This document shows, piece after piece, positions 12,657 to 20,108 of a stretch of DNA of 20,108 bases. Source of the stretch: Actinomycetota bacterium (GTDB taxonomy: Bacteria; Actinomycetota; Thermoleophilia; Gaiellales; Gaiellaceae). The DNA lies in contig PMXT01000050.1 in NCBI GenBank assembly GCA_003170995.1, positions 1-20,108 of the forward strand. The letters run 5' to 3'. The notes beneath the pieces are model-generated. The model was given only the letters and a program-made list of their open reading frames with translations, had not been told where the DNA came from and made no database searches. The first letter of the stretch is position 1. The number at the start of each line of letters is the position of its first letter. A program made the position numbers and the translations under genes.

Positions 12657-14857
12657 GCCCGCCTTCTCGACGGAGAAGACCAAGCTCACCGCGGCGCGCT
12701 CGTGCGAGCAACGCGTACACCGACGCGCAGCGTCGCCGGCGCCGCCATCACGCTCGGCTAAAGCGCCGCCGCCGTACCAAGAGGATGATTCTCGGCGTTT
12801 TCGGCGGCGCGGCGGTTCTCCTCGCCGTAGGTGTCATCACCGGTGGCGGGGTCGTCTTCACCAGGTGCAGCCTCTCCTCGCTGAAGCCGGCGGCGATCGG
12901 GGAGAACTCCTTTGTCTATGCGGCTGGCGGCTCGCTTCTCGGCGCGATCCCCACGGCGCAGAACCGTCAGGTAGTGGGCTGGAACGAGATTTCACCGTGG
13001 ATGCCAAAGGCCGTCGTTGCGATCGAAGACAGGCGCTTCTACGAGCACGGCGGCGTCGATTATATTGGGATAATTCGAGCCGCCATCGCCGACCTTCGCG
13101 CGCGCAAGGCAGTTCAGGGCGCATCGACGATCACCCAGCAGCTCGTTCGCAATCTCTACATCTCCAATCGCGAGCGCACGGTGAGTCGCAAGCTGAAGGA
13201 AGTCTGCTTGGCACGCAAGCTCGATCAGGCCTGGTCGAAGCAAAAGATCCTGACCGCCTACATGAACCAGGTTTTCTACGGCTCGAACGCCTACGGCGTC
13301 GAGGCCGCAGCCGAGACGTACTTTTCGAAGCACGCGAGCCAATTGACGCTGCCACAAGCGGCGCTTCTCGCCGGTCTGCCCCAGGCGCCGAGCGACTACG
13401 ACCCGTCTTACAACAAGCCGGCTGCGCTGACACGCCGGAATGAAGTGCTGAAGGCGATGCTCGACACCAAGGACATCAGTCGCAAGCAGTACAAGCGCGC
13501 CATCGCCACGCCGATCCACCTCAAGTCCGGAGAGATCTACAAGAACATCAGGGAGCCGTATTTCTTCAGCTACGTCACCGCTCAGCTGGTCAAGCAGTAC
13601 GGAGCCGAGACCGTGCGCTCGGGGGGCCTCAAGGTCTATACGACGATCAACCCGCGCATGCAGCGACTGGCCAGGAAAGCGATTCGCGACAATCTCTACT
13701 ACAGCACCGATCCCGCCTCCGCGATCGTCGCCATCGACCCGCGGACGGGCGCCATCAAGGCGATGACGGGGGTCATTCCGGGGAAGTCGAACAACCAGTT
13801 CAACCTTGCCGCGCAGGCCAAGCGTCAACCGGGCTCGACGTTCAAGGTTTTCGTCCTGACGGCGGCGATCGCGCAGGGGATGGACCCGTACAGCACCTAT
13901 TACACCTCGGCGCCGTTCACCTACCAGCCTGACTCAGGCAGCGCGCCCTTTACCTTCCACACCTACGACAACACCTATGCTGGCTCGATCTCTGTGGCGA
14001 GCGCGACTCTGATGTCCGACAACACGGTTTACGTCCAGCTGGGACTTGATACGGGGCTCCAGGAGGTCGCCGATATGGCGTACAAGCTGGGTGGTATCAA
14101 TATTCCGGCCGACGGGATCGTCCCCGCGATGGCGCTCGGAACTGCCGCCGTATCGCCGCTTCAAATGGCCAGCGCCTACGCGACGCTCGCGGCCGGCGGC
14201 ATCCGCTCCGAACCGCTCGCGATAACGAAGGTCGCTCTGCCCGACGGCACTGTTGATCGGAGCGCCGGCTGGGGCAAGCCGCGTCACGAGCGGGTGATAC
14301 CAGACTGGGTCGCCTACGAGGTGACCAAGGTGCTCGAGCAGAACATGCTCAGCGGAACTGCTGTCGGGGCGTATTTCGGCCGGATAGCAGCGGCCAAGAC
14401 GGGAACGACTGACAATCACGCGGACGGTTGGCTCTGCGGCTACACGCCTCAGCTCGCGACCGCGGTTTGGATGGGGTTTCCGGGCGGAGAAATTCCGATG
14501 TACTCCGTACACGGGGTTGCCGTAGCGGGAGGCAACATTCCGGCCTCGATCTGGCACGACTTCATGGCGGCCGCGATGGCGAGCATGCCGATGCGCGACT
14601 TCTCCACCCCCACGACCGCGGCTAGGTTCGTCATCTGGTCGAAGGGAAGCTACGGTTCCCTGGGCTCTGCGACGACCACCTCGTCGGACACGACGGGCGC
14701 GGCTACGACGAGCGCGACGAAGCGCGTGACCACGAAGCGCGCGACAACCACGAAGACGACCACACCTCCACCGACAACGACTTCTACGCCGGTGACAACA
14801 ACCTCGACTACGCCGGTGACAACAACCTCGACTACGCCGGCGTCGCCGAGACCCTGA
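12653..14857 (+). CDS. Bifunctional class A penicillin-binding protein (glycosyltransferase GT51 + transpeptidase)
   Basis: Polymerises and cross-links peptidoglycan outside the membrane. The 734-residue product has a very Arg-rich cytoplasmic start (6-45), one membrane anchor (46-70), a GT51 domain (about 95-275) with EDRRFYEHGG (catalytic E125) and GASTITQQLVRNLY, and a transpeptidase domain (about 352-620). The active-site set is complete: S395-T-F-K398, S455-D-N457 and K582-T-G-T. The tail (about 660-734) is Thr/Ser/Pro-rich with a tandem repeat, probably a wall-spanning or glycosylated stalk. GTG 12653 overlaps the channel gene. Its stop is five bases from the stop of the convergent M28-like gene, with no room for a terminator. 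Confidence 0.96.
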   Translation: MSPPSRRRRPSSPRRARASNAYTDAQRRRRRHHARLKRRRRTKRMILGVFGGAAVLLAVGVITGGGVVFTRCSLSSLKPAAIGENSFVYAAGGSLLGAIPTAQNRQVVGWNEISPWMPKAVVAIEDRRFYEHGGVDYIGIIRAAIADLRARKAVQGASTITQQLVRNLYISNRERTVSRKLKEVCLARKLDQAWSKQKILTAYMNQVFYGSNAYGVEAAAETYFSKHASQLTLPQAALLAGLPQAPSDYDPSYNKPAALTRRNEVLKAMLDTKDISRKQYKRAIATPIHLKSGEIYKNIREPYFFSYVTAQLVKQYGAETVRSGGLKVYTTINPRMQRLARKAIRDNLYYSTDPASAIVAIDPRTGAIKAMTGVIPGKSNNQFNLAAQAKRQPGSTFKVFVLTAAIAQGMDPYSTYYTSAPFTYQPDSGSAPFTFHTYDNTYAGSISVASATLMSDNTVYVQLGLDTGLQEVADMAYKLGGINIPADGIVPAMALGTAAVSPLQMASAYATLAAGGIRSEPLAITKVALPDGTVDRSAGWGKPRHERVIPDWVAYEVTKVLEQNMLSGTAVGAYFGRIAAAKTGTTDNHADGWLCGYTPQLATAVWMGFPGGEIPMYSVHGVAVAGGNIPASIWHDFMAAAMASMPMRDFSTPTTAARFVIWSKGSYGSLGSATTTSSDTTGAATTSATKRVTTKRATTTKTTTPPPTTTSTPVTTTSTTPVTTTSTTPASPRP
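14785..14840 (+). repeat. 24-bp tandem repeat in the PBP tail
   Basis: Two exact 24-base copies (14785-14808 and 14809-14832) plus eight bases of a third code for TPVTTTST-type repeats of the Thr-rich tail. Being in frame and exact, the copy number is likely to vary between strains. Confidence 0.85.
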
Positions 14858-14862
14858 CGAGA

Positions 14863-16752
14863 TTAGTTGCTGTGCGCTTGACGTGCAGCTCGAGCTTTGC
14901 TCCAGTACTGCGGCAAGAGAGCGACACGGCGAGCGATTCGTCGCGGAAGCGTGGTCTCTGGACGCTCACCAGCGGCCGGATACGGTGCGTACCGACCGAC
15001 GCTGAGAGCTGCGAGCTGGGCCGTCGCGGCGGCGAGAATGGTCGTGACGATTAGGAACGAGAACCTGATATAGCCGACTGCCGCTAGCTCCGACACGTAC
15101 CAGACCACGCTCAGACCGAGGTGTAGGCGCGATGCCAGCTCCCAGTAGACGAGGAAAGGCCCGAGAAGCCCGGCGGCGAGTAGCGCCAAGCAGGCCCAGG
15201 GTCGATAACGGCGTAGTTGGGGCATCCAGATCCAAGCGTGAAGTGGTGGCAGCAAGAAGAGAAGCGCGTAGCCGTTGAGCCAAGCGACAGCCAGCGAAGC
15301 ACCCGCGACTACTAATAGCGCGGAGGCATAGCCGGCCAATTCCTCTTCCGCGCTCACCTCCTTTCGTGGGAGCAGACGATTGCGAGTCAGCAGCCAAGCG
15401 CCGAAGGCTAGAAAGGCGAAGACGACGATGGCCGCGAGCGGCAAAGATGTTGCGGCGGAACTATCCGGCGACACTGGCCTACCGGCGCCTTTGGGCCAGA
15501 GCCCGATCAGGGCGAAGAGCCAGAACAGCGCGAGTAGAGAGAACCAGAAGCCGAGTCTACGGCCGAGACTGCGCAGCGCCGGTCGGAACGCGAAATGGCG
15601 GCGCCGGCAGCGCGCGAAGAGATCGACGATGGCCACCAAAGCGGGAATGAGCGAAGCGAACAGAAGGAGCTGAATCGCCCAGCCGTGAACGAAGCGCCCG
15701 CCTAGGTAGATGTAGGAGGCGTTACTAACGCGAGGCTCTGGGGCGCCCTGATCGAGCGCGGCCAGCAGTTGCTCACTGGCTTGTCCGATTTGGGTCAAGT
15801 GCGCTTTTCGCAAGTGCGATTTCGAGATGTTTTCGGGCGTGTCGGTGAGCGGGTTGGGGTACCTGTCGCCGGCAGTGGTGAACGTGATGGCGGGGATACC
15901 GCGAGTTACGAAAGGAGCTTGCTCGTAGAGGCTGAACGGAAGGGCCAGATCGAGCAGCTGATGGACGGGGCTCGTGTGTGTGATGACGGCATCAGGCTGC
16001 GCGTTGAGAAGTCGGTACGCAGTTGCGACCAGGAAGGGAGAAGACGAGTTAGCCGAATCACCGTTGAAGAGCACCCGCGGCTTTCCAGTGCCGGCGATAG
16101 AGTCGAGCACGATCACCGCGGCAACGCGTTGCTTGGTGCTTTGGAGTTTGGCGAAGCGCTCGGCCCCAATCGCGCCGAAGGCTCCTCCATCCGTGGATAG
16201 GAAGACGATCGTGTGTGCTGGCTGGGGCGGGGAGACGTATCCGGGTTGGTCTTGATACGCGCGCGCCAGCTCGAGCATCGAGGCCGTACCAGAGGCGTTG
16301 TCATTGGCCCCTCCCCCTTGGCCGCTGTTGTCGCGATGCGCTAAAACGACGATCTCGGTGGAGGAGCGGCCGCGAACCGTAGCGCTGATGTTGGACAGGC
16401 TGACGTTGCCGAGACCCGGAATACGAGCGTCGAAGCGGTCGACCTGCGCGCTAAGCCCGAGCTCTTTGAACCGGCCTTTGACCCAGTCGCGGAGCGCCCC
16501 GCTGCTCGTCGCGTCGGGGCTGCGATTGGGGTACTTGAGGACGAGCTCCTCTCCTAGCGTCTGGACAACCGCGCCGCGATCGAAGGAGGCGAATAGAGTT
16601 GGCACTGCAAGCGTCTGCTGTCGAGCGGCGCTGAAGGCGACAATGAGAAGAGGGATCACCACAACGAACCAGGCGCCGCGATAGATCCGAGCGCTGAGCG
16701 GTCGCTCGAGCGAACCGGGTCGCGGCCTCATCGCCCGTGGTCTTCGCCGCAT
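14863..16752 (-). CDS. Membrane protein with M28 peptidase-like domain, active-site Glu pair missing
   Basis: The product has 629 residues from ATG 16752 (GGTGA upstream as ribosome binding site); GTG 16764 would add four. A membrane anchor near 28-45 leads to an extracytoplasmic M28-like domain (about 60-330). That domain keeps AHRD (H139, D141), GANDNASG (D151) and VIVLDS (D217). However, the usual catalytic/metal Glu-Glu is replaced by STDGGAFG (186-193), and the usual final His before the L-x-DTPENI segment is not seen (YPNPLTDTPENI). About seven hydrophobic segments follow (350-605). M28 enzymes are zinc aminopeptidases; this one may be inactive, use other ligands, or bind rather than cut. 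It is divergent from the response regulator gene. Confidence 0.85.
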   Translation of the reverse strand: MRRRPRAMRPRPGSLERPLSARIYRGAWFVVVIPLLIVAFSAARQQTLAVPTLFASFDRGAVVQTLGEELVLKYPNRSPDATSSGALRDWVKGRFKELGLSAQVDRFDARIPGLGNVSLSNISATVRGRSSTEIVVLAHRDNSGQGGGANDNASGTASMLELARAYQDQPGYVSPPQPAHTIVFLSTDGGAFGAIGAERFAKLQSTKQRVAAVIVLDSIAGTGKPRVLFNGDSANSSSPFLVATAYRLLNAQPDAVITHTSPVHQLLDLALPFSLYEQAPFVTRGIPAITFTTAGDRYPNPLTDTPENISKSHLRKAHLTQIGQASEQLLAALDQGAPEPRVSNASYIYLGGRFVHGWAIQLLLFASLIPALVAIVDLFARCRRRHFAFRPALRSLGRRLGFWFSLLALFWLFALIGLWPKGAGRPVSPDSSAATSLPLAAIVVFAFLAFGAWLLTRNRLLPRKEVSAEEELAGYASALLVVAGASLAVAWLNGYALLFLLPPLHAWIWMPQLRRYRPWACLALLAAGLLGPFLVYWELASRLHLGLSVVWYVSELAAVGYIRFSFLIVTTILAAATAQLAALSVGRYAPYPAAGERPETTLPRRIARRVALLPQYWSKARAARQAHSN

Positions 16753-16778
16753 TGAGACTCTCACCGTCCAGCTATAGT
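16752..16778 (+). promoter_or_regulatory. Candidate promoter of the two-component operon
   Basis: TTGAGA (16752-16757) and TATAGT (16773-16778) are good -35/-10 matches with a short 15-base spacer, 22 bases before the response regulator ATG. The reverse strand over the same bases reads TACTAT, a possible -10 for the divergent M28-like gene, so the two promoters would overlap and compete. Confidence 0.45.
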
Positions 16779-16800
16779 AGGCATCAAGCTGGGACTAGGT

Positions 16801-17496
16801 ATGCAGGACTCTCCTACGATCCTTCTCGTCGATGACGAGGACGCGATCCAGAAACTGCTCTCTTTTCCGCTGCAAAAAGATGGATATCGAGTCGTCGAGG
16901 CGCGAGATGGGGAAGCCGCCCTGAGTCGCTTCGACGAAGAAAAAGTCGACCTCGTCGTTCTCGATCTCGCACTGCCAAAGCTGGACGGACTCGAGGTTTG
17001 CCGACGTTTACGTGTGCGCAGTGCTGTGCCGATCATCATGCTGACTGCTCGCGACGAGGAGATCGACAAGGTGATCGGTCTCGAGATCGGCGCCGACGAT
17101 TACATCACCAAGCCGTTCTCGATACGCGAGTTCCGCAGTCGAGTTCGCGCACTGCTCAGGCGAGCATCTCTGACACCGACGACAAGCGCTGACGAAGAGA
17201 TCGCAGTAGGTCCCCTTCGCATCGATCGAGCACGGCGACGTGTCGAGGTAGGCGGCCGGACTCCAGAGTTGACCTATGTGGAGTTCGAGCTGGTGCAGAT
17301 CCTCGCGGAGCAGCCAGGGCGAGTGTTTTCCAGGTCAGACTTGCTCGAAAAGATTTGGGGTAGCTCGCAATACCGAGATCGGAGGACGGTGGACGTTCAC
17401 GTGCGCCATCTTCGCGAGAAGCTCGAGCGTGATCCAGGCAAGCCTGAGCTGATTCTCACCGTCCGCGGCGTCGGCTATCGCTTCCGCGAGCCATGA
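16801..17496 (+). CDS. OmpR-family response regulator
   Basis: DNA-binding transcription factor controlled by phosphorylation. The 231-residue product has a receiver domain (6-120) with the acidic pair D11-D12, phosphoacceptor D55 (VVLDLALPKLDG), the conserved Thr in MLTARD and Lys in ITKPFS. The winged-helix output domain (about 134-231) shows LTYVEFELVQILAEQPGRVF and the hallmark RRTVDVHVRHLREKLE, ending VRGVGYRF. Its stop overlaps the kinase start (ATGA), so the two are one operon. The target genes cannot be read; the divergent M28-like gene and the nearby wall genes are candidates by position only. Confidence 0.96.
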   Translation: MQDSPTILLVDDEDAIQKLLSFPLQKDGYRVVEARDGEAALSRFDEEKVDLVVLDLALPKLDGLEVCRRLRVRSAVPIIMLTARDEEIDKVIGLEIGADDYITKPFSIREFRSRVRALLRRASLTPTTSADEEIAVGPLRIDRARRRVEVGGRTPELTYVEFELVQILAEQPGRVFSRSDLLEKIWGSSQYRDRRTVDVHVRHLREKLERDPGKPELILTVRGVGYRFREP

Positions 17497-18887
17497 GAGT
17501 ACTGCGCAGCCTCAGCGGCCAGCTCATTACGGCGCTGGTAGTGCTCGTCCTCGTCGCACTGGCGACGAGCTATCTGGTCGTGGTCCCCACGCTCGATAAC
17601 CAGCTCGTCTCGAACCGGTTGGACGAGCTCCAGCGCTCGACCAGTGGGATCGTCGGAGCGGTAGCCAGTGGGGATGATTTATTCCTGCAGTCTCGGGTCG
17701 AGAACAGCGCCTCGGCGCTCGATGTTCGAATCGTGGTTTTTCAAGAGCTGGGGCCCCCGCTGCAGCTCTTCGTGATGGCCGACTCTCTTCGCGCCAGTCC
17801 GAGTGCAATCAAGCGCGATCGAATCGCTCTCGACGCCGCAGAGAGCGGGCGATTAGCGCGCGGAACCGTGAATCGAAGCGGTACTGAGCGCGCCGAGGTG
17901 GCAGTACCAATTTCGGGGACATCCGAGCTAGTGCTTCTATCCGGCTCTCTCAGCGAGGCGAAACAGAGCGTGGAGGCCGTGCGCCGGCAACTCCTGTTCG
18001 CGGCCATTCCCTCTCTACTCATAGCGCTCGCAATCGGCGTTCTGGGCGCTCGCCGGCTCACCTCGCGTATTCGACGCCTCGAGCGTGGTGCCGATCGGAT
18101 TGCCGCCGGCTCGCTCGAGCAGCCGATCGAGGAGGAGGGGGAGGATGAGGTCGGGCAGCTTGCGCAGAGCTTCGAGCGCATGCGCCAGCGCCTCGCTCAA
18201 CTGGACGAGGCGCGCCGCGAGTTCATCGCCAACGCGTCTCACGAGCTACGAACGCCCATCTTCGCTCTGTCGGGCTCTCTAGAGCTCTTGACCGAGGAGG
18301 AGATGGATGAGACCAACAGGCGGGAGTTCTTGGAGACGATGCGCGGTCAGGTGGAGCGTCTGAAGAAGCTGGCAACGGCGCTGCTCGATCTCTCGCGACT
18401 CGACGCGGGCAAGCTCGATCTGATACCGAGACCGCTGGCTCTCGCTCCTTTGGCCGAATCGCTGAGACACGAGTTCGAAGCTGCAGCGGAGCTTTCCGGG
18501 CACCCGCTTTCGATCTCGACCCAAACCGAGACGATCGCCGAAGCCGACGAGCAGCGAACTCTCCAAATCGGCCGGATACTGCTCGAGAACGCGCTGATTC
18601 ACACTCCGCAAGGGACTTCCGTCTCGGTCGGCTCGGCGGAGGAGGGCGGTCGCGGTCTTCTGATCGTTGAGGACAGCGGTCAGGGATTAGCGGTCGACGG
18701 GCAGGAGCGGGTGTTCGAACGCTTCTTCCGTCTCGAAGGCGAGAAGTCGTCGGGCAGTGGTTTGGGACTCGCGATAGCCCGTGAGTGGGCGCGACGGATG
18801 AATGGCGATCTGACGCTGGAGTCGCAGCCCGGAGAGACGAGGTTTGTGCTTTCGCTACCGCTCTCGAAGAGCGAAGACGCTGTATGA
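17493..18887 (+). CDS. Sensor histidine kinase (HAMP, HisKA, HATPase)
   Basis: Partner of the upstream response regulator. The 464-residue product has TM1 (about 10-32), an extracytoplasmic sensor part of about 135 residues without recognisable domain (33-165), TM2 (about 167-186), a HAMP linker (187-238, ending ERMRQRLAQLDEARREF), HisKA with phosphoacceptor H250 (ANASHELRTPI), and an ATPase domain with N-box LLENALIHT (N366), G1 DSGQGL (394-399) and G2 GSGLGLAIA (421-429). All catalytic boxes are intact. ATG 17493 overlaps the regulator stop. After its stop comes a 199-base gap with a CACGTG-centred palindrome. Confidence 0.96.
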   Translation: MRVLRSLSGQLITALVVLVLVALATSYLVVVPTLDNQLVSNRLDELQRSTSGIVGAVASGDDLFLQSRVENSASALDVRIVVFQELGPPLQLFVMADSLRASPSAIKRDRIALDAAESGRLARGTVNRSGTERAEVAVPISGTSELVLLSGSLSEAKQSVEAVRRQLLFAAIPSLLIALAIGVLGARRLTSRIRRLERGADRIAAGSLEQPIEEEGEDEVGQLAQSFERMRQRLAQLDEARREFIANASHELRTPIFALSGSLELLTEEEMDETNRREFLETMRGQVERLKKLATALLDLSRLDAGKLDLIPRPLALAPLAESLRHEFEAAAELSGHPLSISTQTETIAEADEQRTLQIGRILLENALIHTPQGTSVSVGSAEEGGRGLLIVEDSGQGLAVDGQERVFERFFRLEGEKSSGSGLGLAIAREWARRMNGDLTLESQPGETRFVLSLPLSKSEDAV

Positions 18888-18893
18888 GCGCCG

Positions 18894-18913
18894 CCGTTTT
18901 CACGTGGAAACGG
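18894..18913. promoter_or_regulatory. parS-like palindrome with widened arms
   Basis: CCGTTTTCACGTGGAAACGG is a near-perfect 20-base palindrome (one mismatched pair) around CACGTG. The ParB site core GTTTCACGTGAAAC becomes GTTTTCACGTGGAAAC here, i.e. one extra base pair between core and each arm. It starts seven bases after the kinase stop. It could be a degenerate parS, another regulator's operator, or a hairpin ending the kinase operon. Confidence 0.5.
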
Positions 18914-19063
18914 GACGTGAGACACGACCGAAACTCGACCTTCGCAGCAGCTCGCCATAGTTACGGCTCATCTCGAAGAGCCACGCCCGATGCAGGAGCT
19001 GCATGATTGGTGGGCAGCGAGGGAATACACTGCCCGCGGTTGTCGTATCCTGGCGCTAGATTC

Positions 19064-19077
19064 GTTCGGGATCGAAC
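19064..19077 (+). promoter_or_regulatory. Small hairpin before the RsbW-like gene
   Basis: GTTCG (19064-19068) and CGAAC (19073-19077) pair around GGAT, nine bases before the ATG, in the place of a ribosome binding site. No Shine-Dalgarno is seen here. An effect on translation is inference. Confidence 0.35.
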
Positions 19078-19086
19078 AGCGACGCG

Positions 19087-19506
19087 ATGTTTACGATGAG
19101 CTCTGAAAAAGCGGTCATAAACCTGACGATCCCGGCGAAAGCCGAGTACATCACGCTTGGGCGCTTGGCGCTGACGGCGCTAGCGCGCGTGCGCGAATTC
19201 CCCGAAGAGACGCTCGCCGATCTCAAGCTCGCACTGACCGAAGCCTGCTCGAATGCGATCAGGCACGCCTATAGGACCGATGAAGGGACAGTGGAGATTA
19301 TCTACGAGCTCGAACCCGACCGGTTGATCGTTGAGGTCTGTGACCAGGGGCGCGGCTTCGTACCCCCGAGTGGCCTCGAAGAGATCGACTTCGGGGAGGG
19401 CGGGCTCGGGATCGCAATCATTCGAGAGATCGTTGACGATCTCGAGATCAGCGAGAAGATAGGCGGCGGATCACGTCTTCGATTCGAAAAAAGACTCGGC
19501 TCCTAA
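19087..19506 (+). CDS. RsbW-like ATPase / anti-sigma serine kinase
   Basis: Proteins of this type (HATPase_c_2) bind and hold a sigma factor and phosphorylate an anti-sigma antagonist. The 139-residue product fits the family size. The N-box is LALTEACSNAIRHAY (52-66), the G1 box VCDQGRGF and the G2 region GGLGIAIIREIVDDLEIS. The start is ATG 19087 or ATG 19096, both lacking a clear ribosome binding site. No sigma factor or STAS antagonist gene is adjacent within the window, so the partner must be encoded elsewhere. It is 53 bases upstream of the trehalose synthase gene on the same strand and may be co-transcribed with it. Confidence 0.9.
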   Translation: MFTMSSEKAVINLTIPAKAEYITLGRLALTALARVREFPEETLADLKLALTEACSNAIRHAYRTDEGTVEIIYELEPDRLIVEVCDQGRGFVPPSGLEEIDFGEGGLGIAIIREIVDDLEISEKIGGGSRLRFEKRLGS

Positions 19507-19559
19507 AAGAAGTTCGCTCGGGTGAACGACAAAGATCCCGGCGGGCACGCCCGGGGACG

Positions 19560-20108
19560 ATGTTGCAGCTCGTGAACACCGGGCACAAGTCGCTGGGCGA
19601 CTACGCGTCGATTGTCTCGCGCGGCTTGATGGAGGAGATAGGGCGCCTCGCCGAGTCAGTTCGCGGTCTGCGCGTCTTGCACCTATCGGCGACGGCGTTC
19701 GGCGGAGGTGTCGCTGAGATTCAGTACACCCTCATTCCGCTTATGCGCGACGCCGGGCTCGAAGTCGAATGGCGAATCATCCACGGGCAGGAGGAGTTCT
19801 TCAACGTTACGAAGGCCGTTCACAACGGGCTTCAGGGCGACCGCCTCGGTCTATCGCAAGAGGACCGCGAGATCTTCCGTCGTTACAACCAGCTGAACGC
19901 AGCGCAACTCGACGACTCGGACTACGACGTGATCATCGTCCACGATCCGCAACCAGTTGGCATGATCGATCACTTCTCTTCCTCAAAGGCGAAGTGGATC
20001 TGGCGCTGCCACATCGACCTTTCGGAGCCGAACCCCGACGTCCTCGATTTCCTGGCGCCGTCGATATCGCACTACGACGCGATGATCTTTCACCGCGAGC
20101 AGTACGTT
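19560..20108 (+). CDS. treT: TreT-type trehalose synthase, GT4 glycosyltransferase (N-terminal 183 residues; cut by window edge)
   Basis: Would make trehalose from NDP-glucose and glucose in the cytoplasm. From ATG 19560 the frame is open to the window edge for 183 codons. Recognisable blocks: the glycine-rich loop LSATAFGGGVAEI (about 44-56), IPLMRDAGLEVEWRIIHG, EEFFNVTKAVHNGLQG, DYDVIIVHDPQPVGMI and WIWRCHIDLSEPNPDVLDFL. These match the N-terminal domain of archaeal and bacterial TreT proteins and set it apart from the OtsA and TreS routes. No in-frame alternative start lies upstream; GGGGA precedes the ATG closely. Trehalose protects against drying and osmotic stress, which fits the RsbW-like neighbour (inference). 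Confidence 0.9.
   Translation, partial: MLQLVNTGHKSLGDYASIVSRGLMEEIGRLAESVRGLRVLHLSATAFGGGVAEIQYTLIPLMRDAGLEVEWRIIHGQEEFFNVTKAVHNGLQGDRLGLSQEDREIFRRYNQLNAAQLDDSDYDVIIVHDPQPVGMIDHFSSSKAKWIWRCHIDLSEPNPDVLDFLAPSISHYDAMIFHREQYV

Noticed and set aside
17391..17405. GTTCACGTGCGC inside the response regulator gene as parS
   Set aside because: Only one half resembles parS, and it encodes the conserved VDVHVRHLR motif.

Overview
The window reads as the replication-origin neighbourhood of a high-GC Gram-positive chromosome (Actinomycetota; Thermoleophilia is my guess from overall character, not shown by the sequence). The basis is the order dnaA (reverse strand, cut by the left edge) - oriC with DnaA boxes - rpmH - rnpA - yidD - yidC - jag/khpB - rsmG - parA - parB. 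Most real genes are GC-rich with G/C-ending codons, and starts are often GTG.

Left part (1-5810): origin and housekeeping. dnaA and rpmH diverge from a compact origin with one perfect and two near-perfect DnaA boxes. rpmH to rsmG is a tightly packed series of overlapping genes (tRNA processing, membrane-protein insertion, RNA binding, 16S rRNA methylation). parA and parB, for chromosome segregation, follow; they are separated by a 147-base leader able to form competing hairpins.

Middle (5811-8975): an accessory-looking patch. A small VOC-fold protein is followed by a lower-GC reverse-strand gene whose C-terminus carries an arrangement like the R-S-E active site of ADP-ribosyltransferases. 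Two same-orientation copies of a GC-rich foldable repeat flank this gene, and one copy abuts the 3' end of a tRNA-Ile(GAT) gene. Next come a DUF151 bifunctional-nuclease-family protein, a short AroQ-type chorismate mutase whose stop codon overlaps it tail-to-tail, and what looks like the decayed 3' end of a tRNA-Ser.

Right-middle (8976-16752): envelope functions. On the reverse strand are a secreted L,D-transpeptidase, a CPBP-type membrane protease, a possible 29-codon gene that resembles a broken HAD start, and a BtuF-like lipoprotein. On the forward strand are a MscS-type channel overlapping a bifunctional class A penicillin-binding protein. Converging on that pair is a membrane protein with an M28 peptidase-like domain that lacks the usual Glu-Glu pair.

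Right end (16801-20108): signalling and stress. An OmpR-type response regulator and its histidine kinase overlap by four bases. A 199-base gap follows, holding a palindrome that looks like parS with one extra base pair per arm. Then come an RsbW-like ATPase/anti-sigma kinase and the start of a TreT-type trehalose synthase that runs off the window.

All calls come from reading the sequence by eye; no database search was run.
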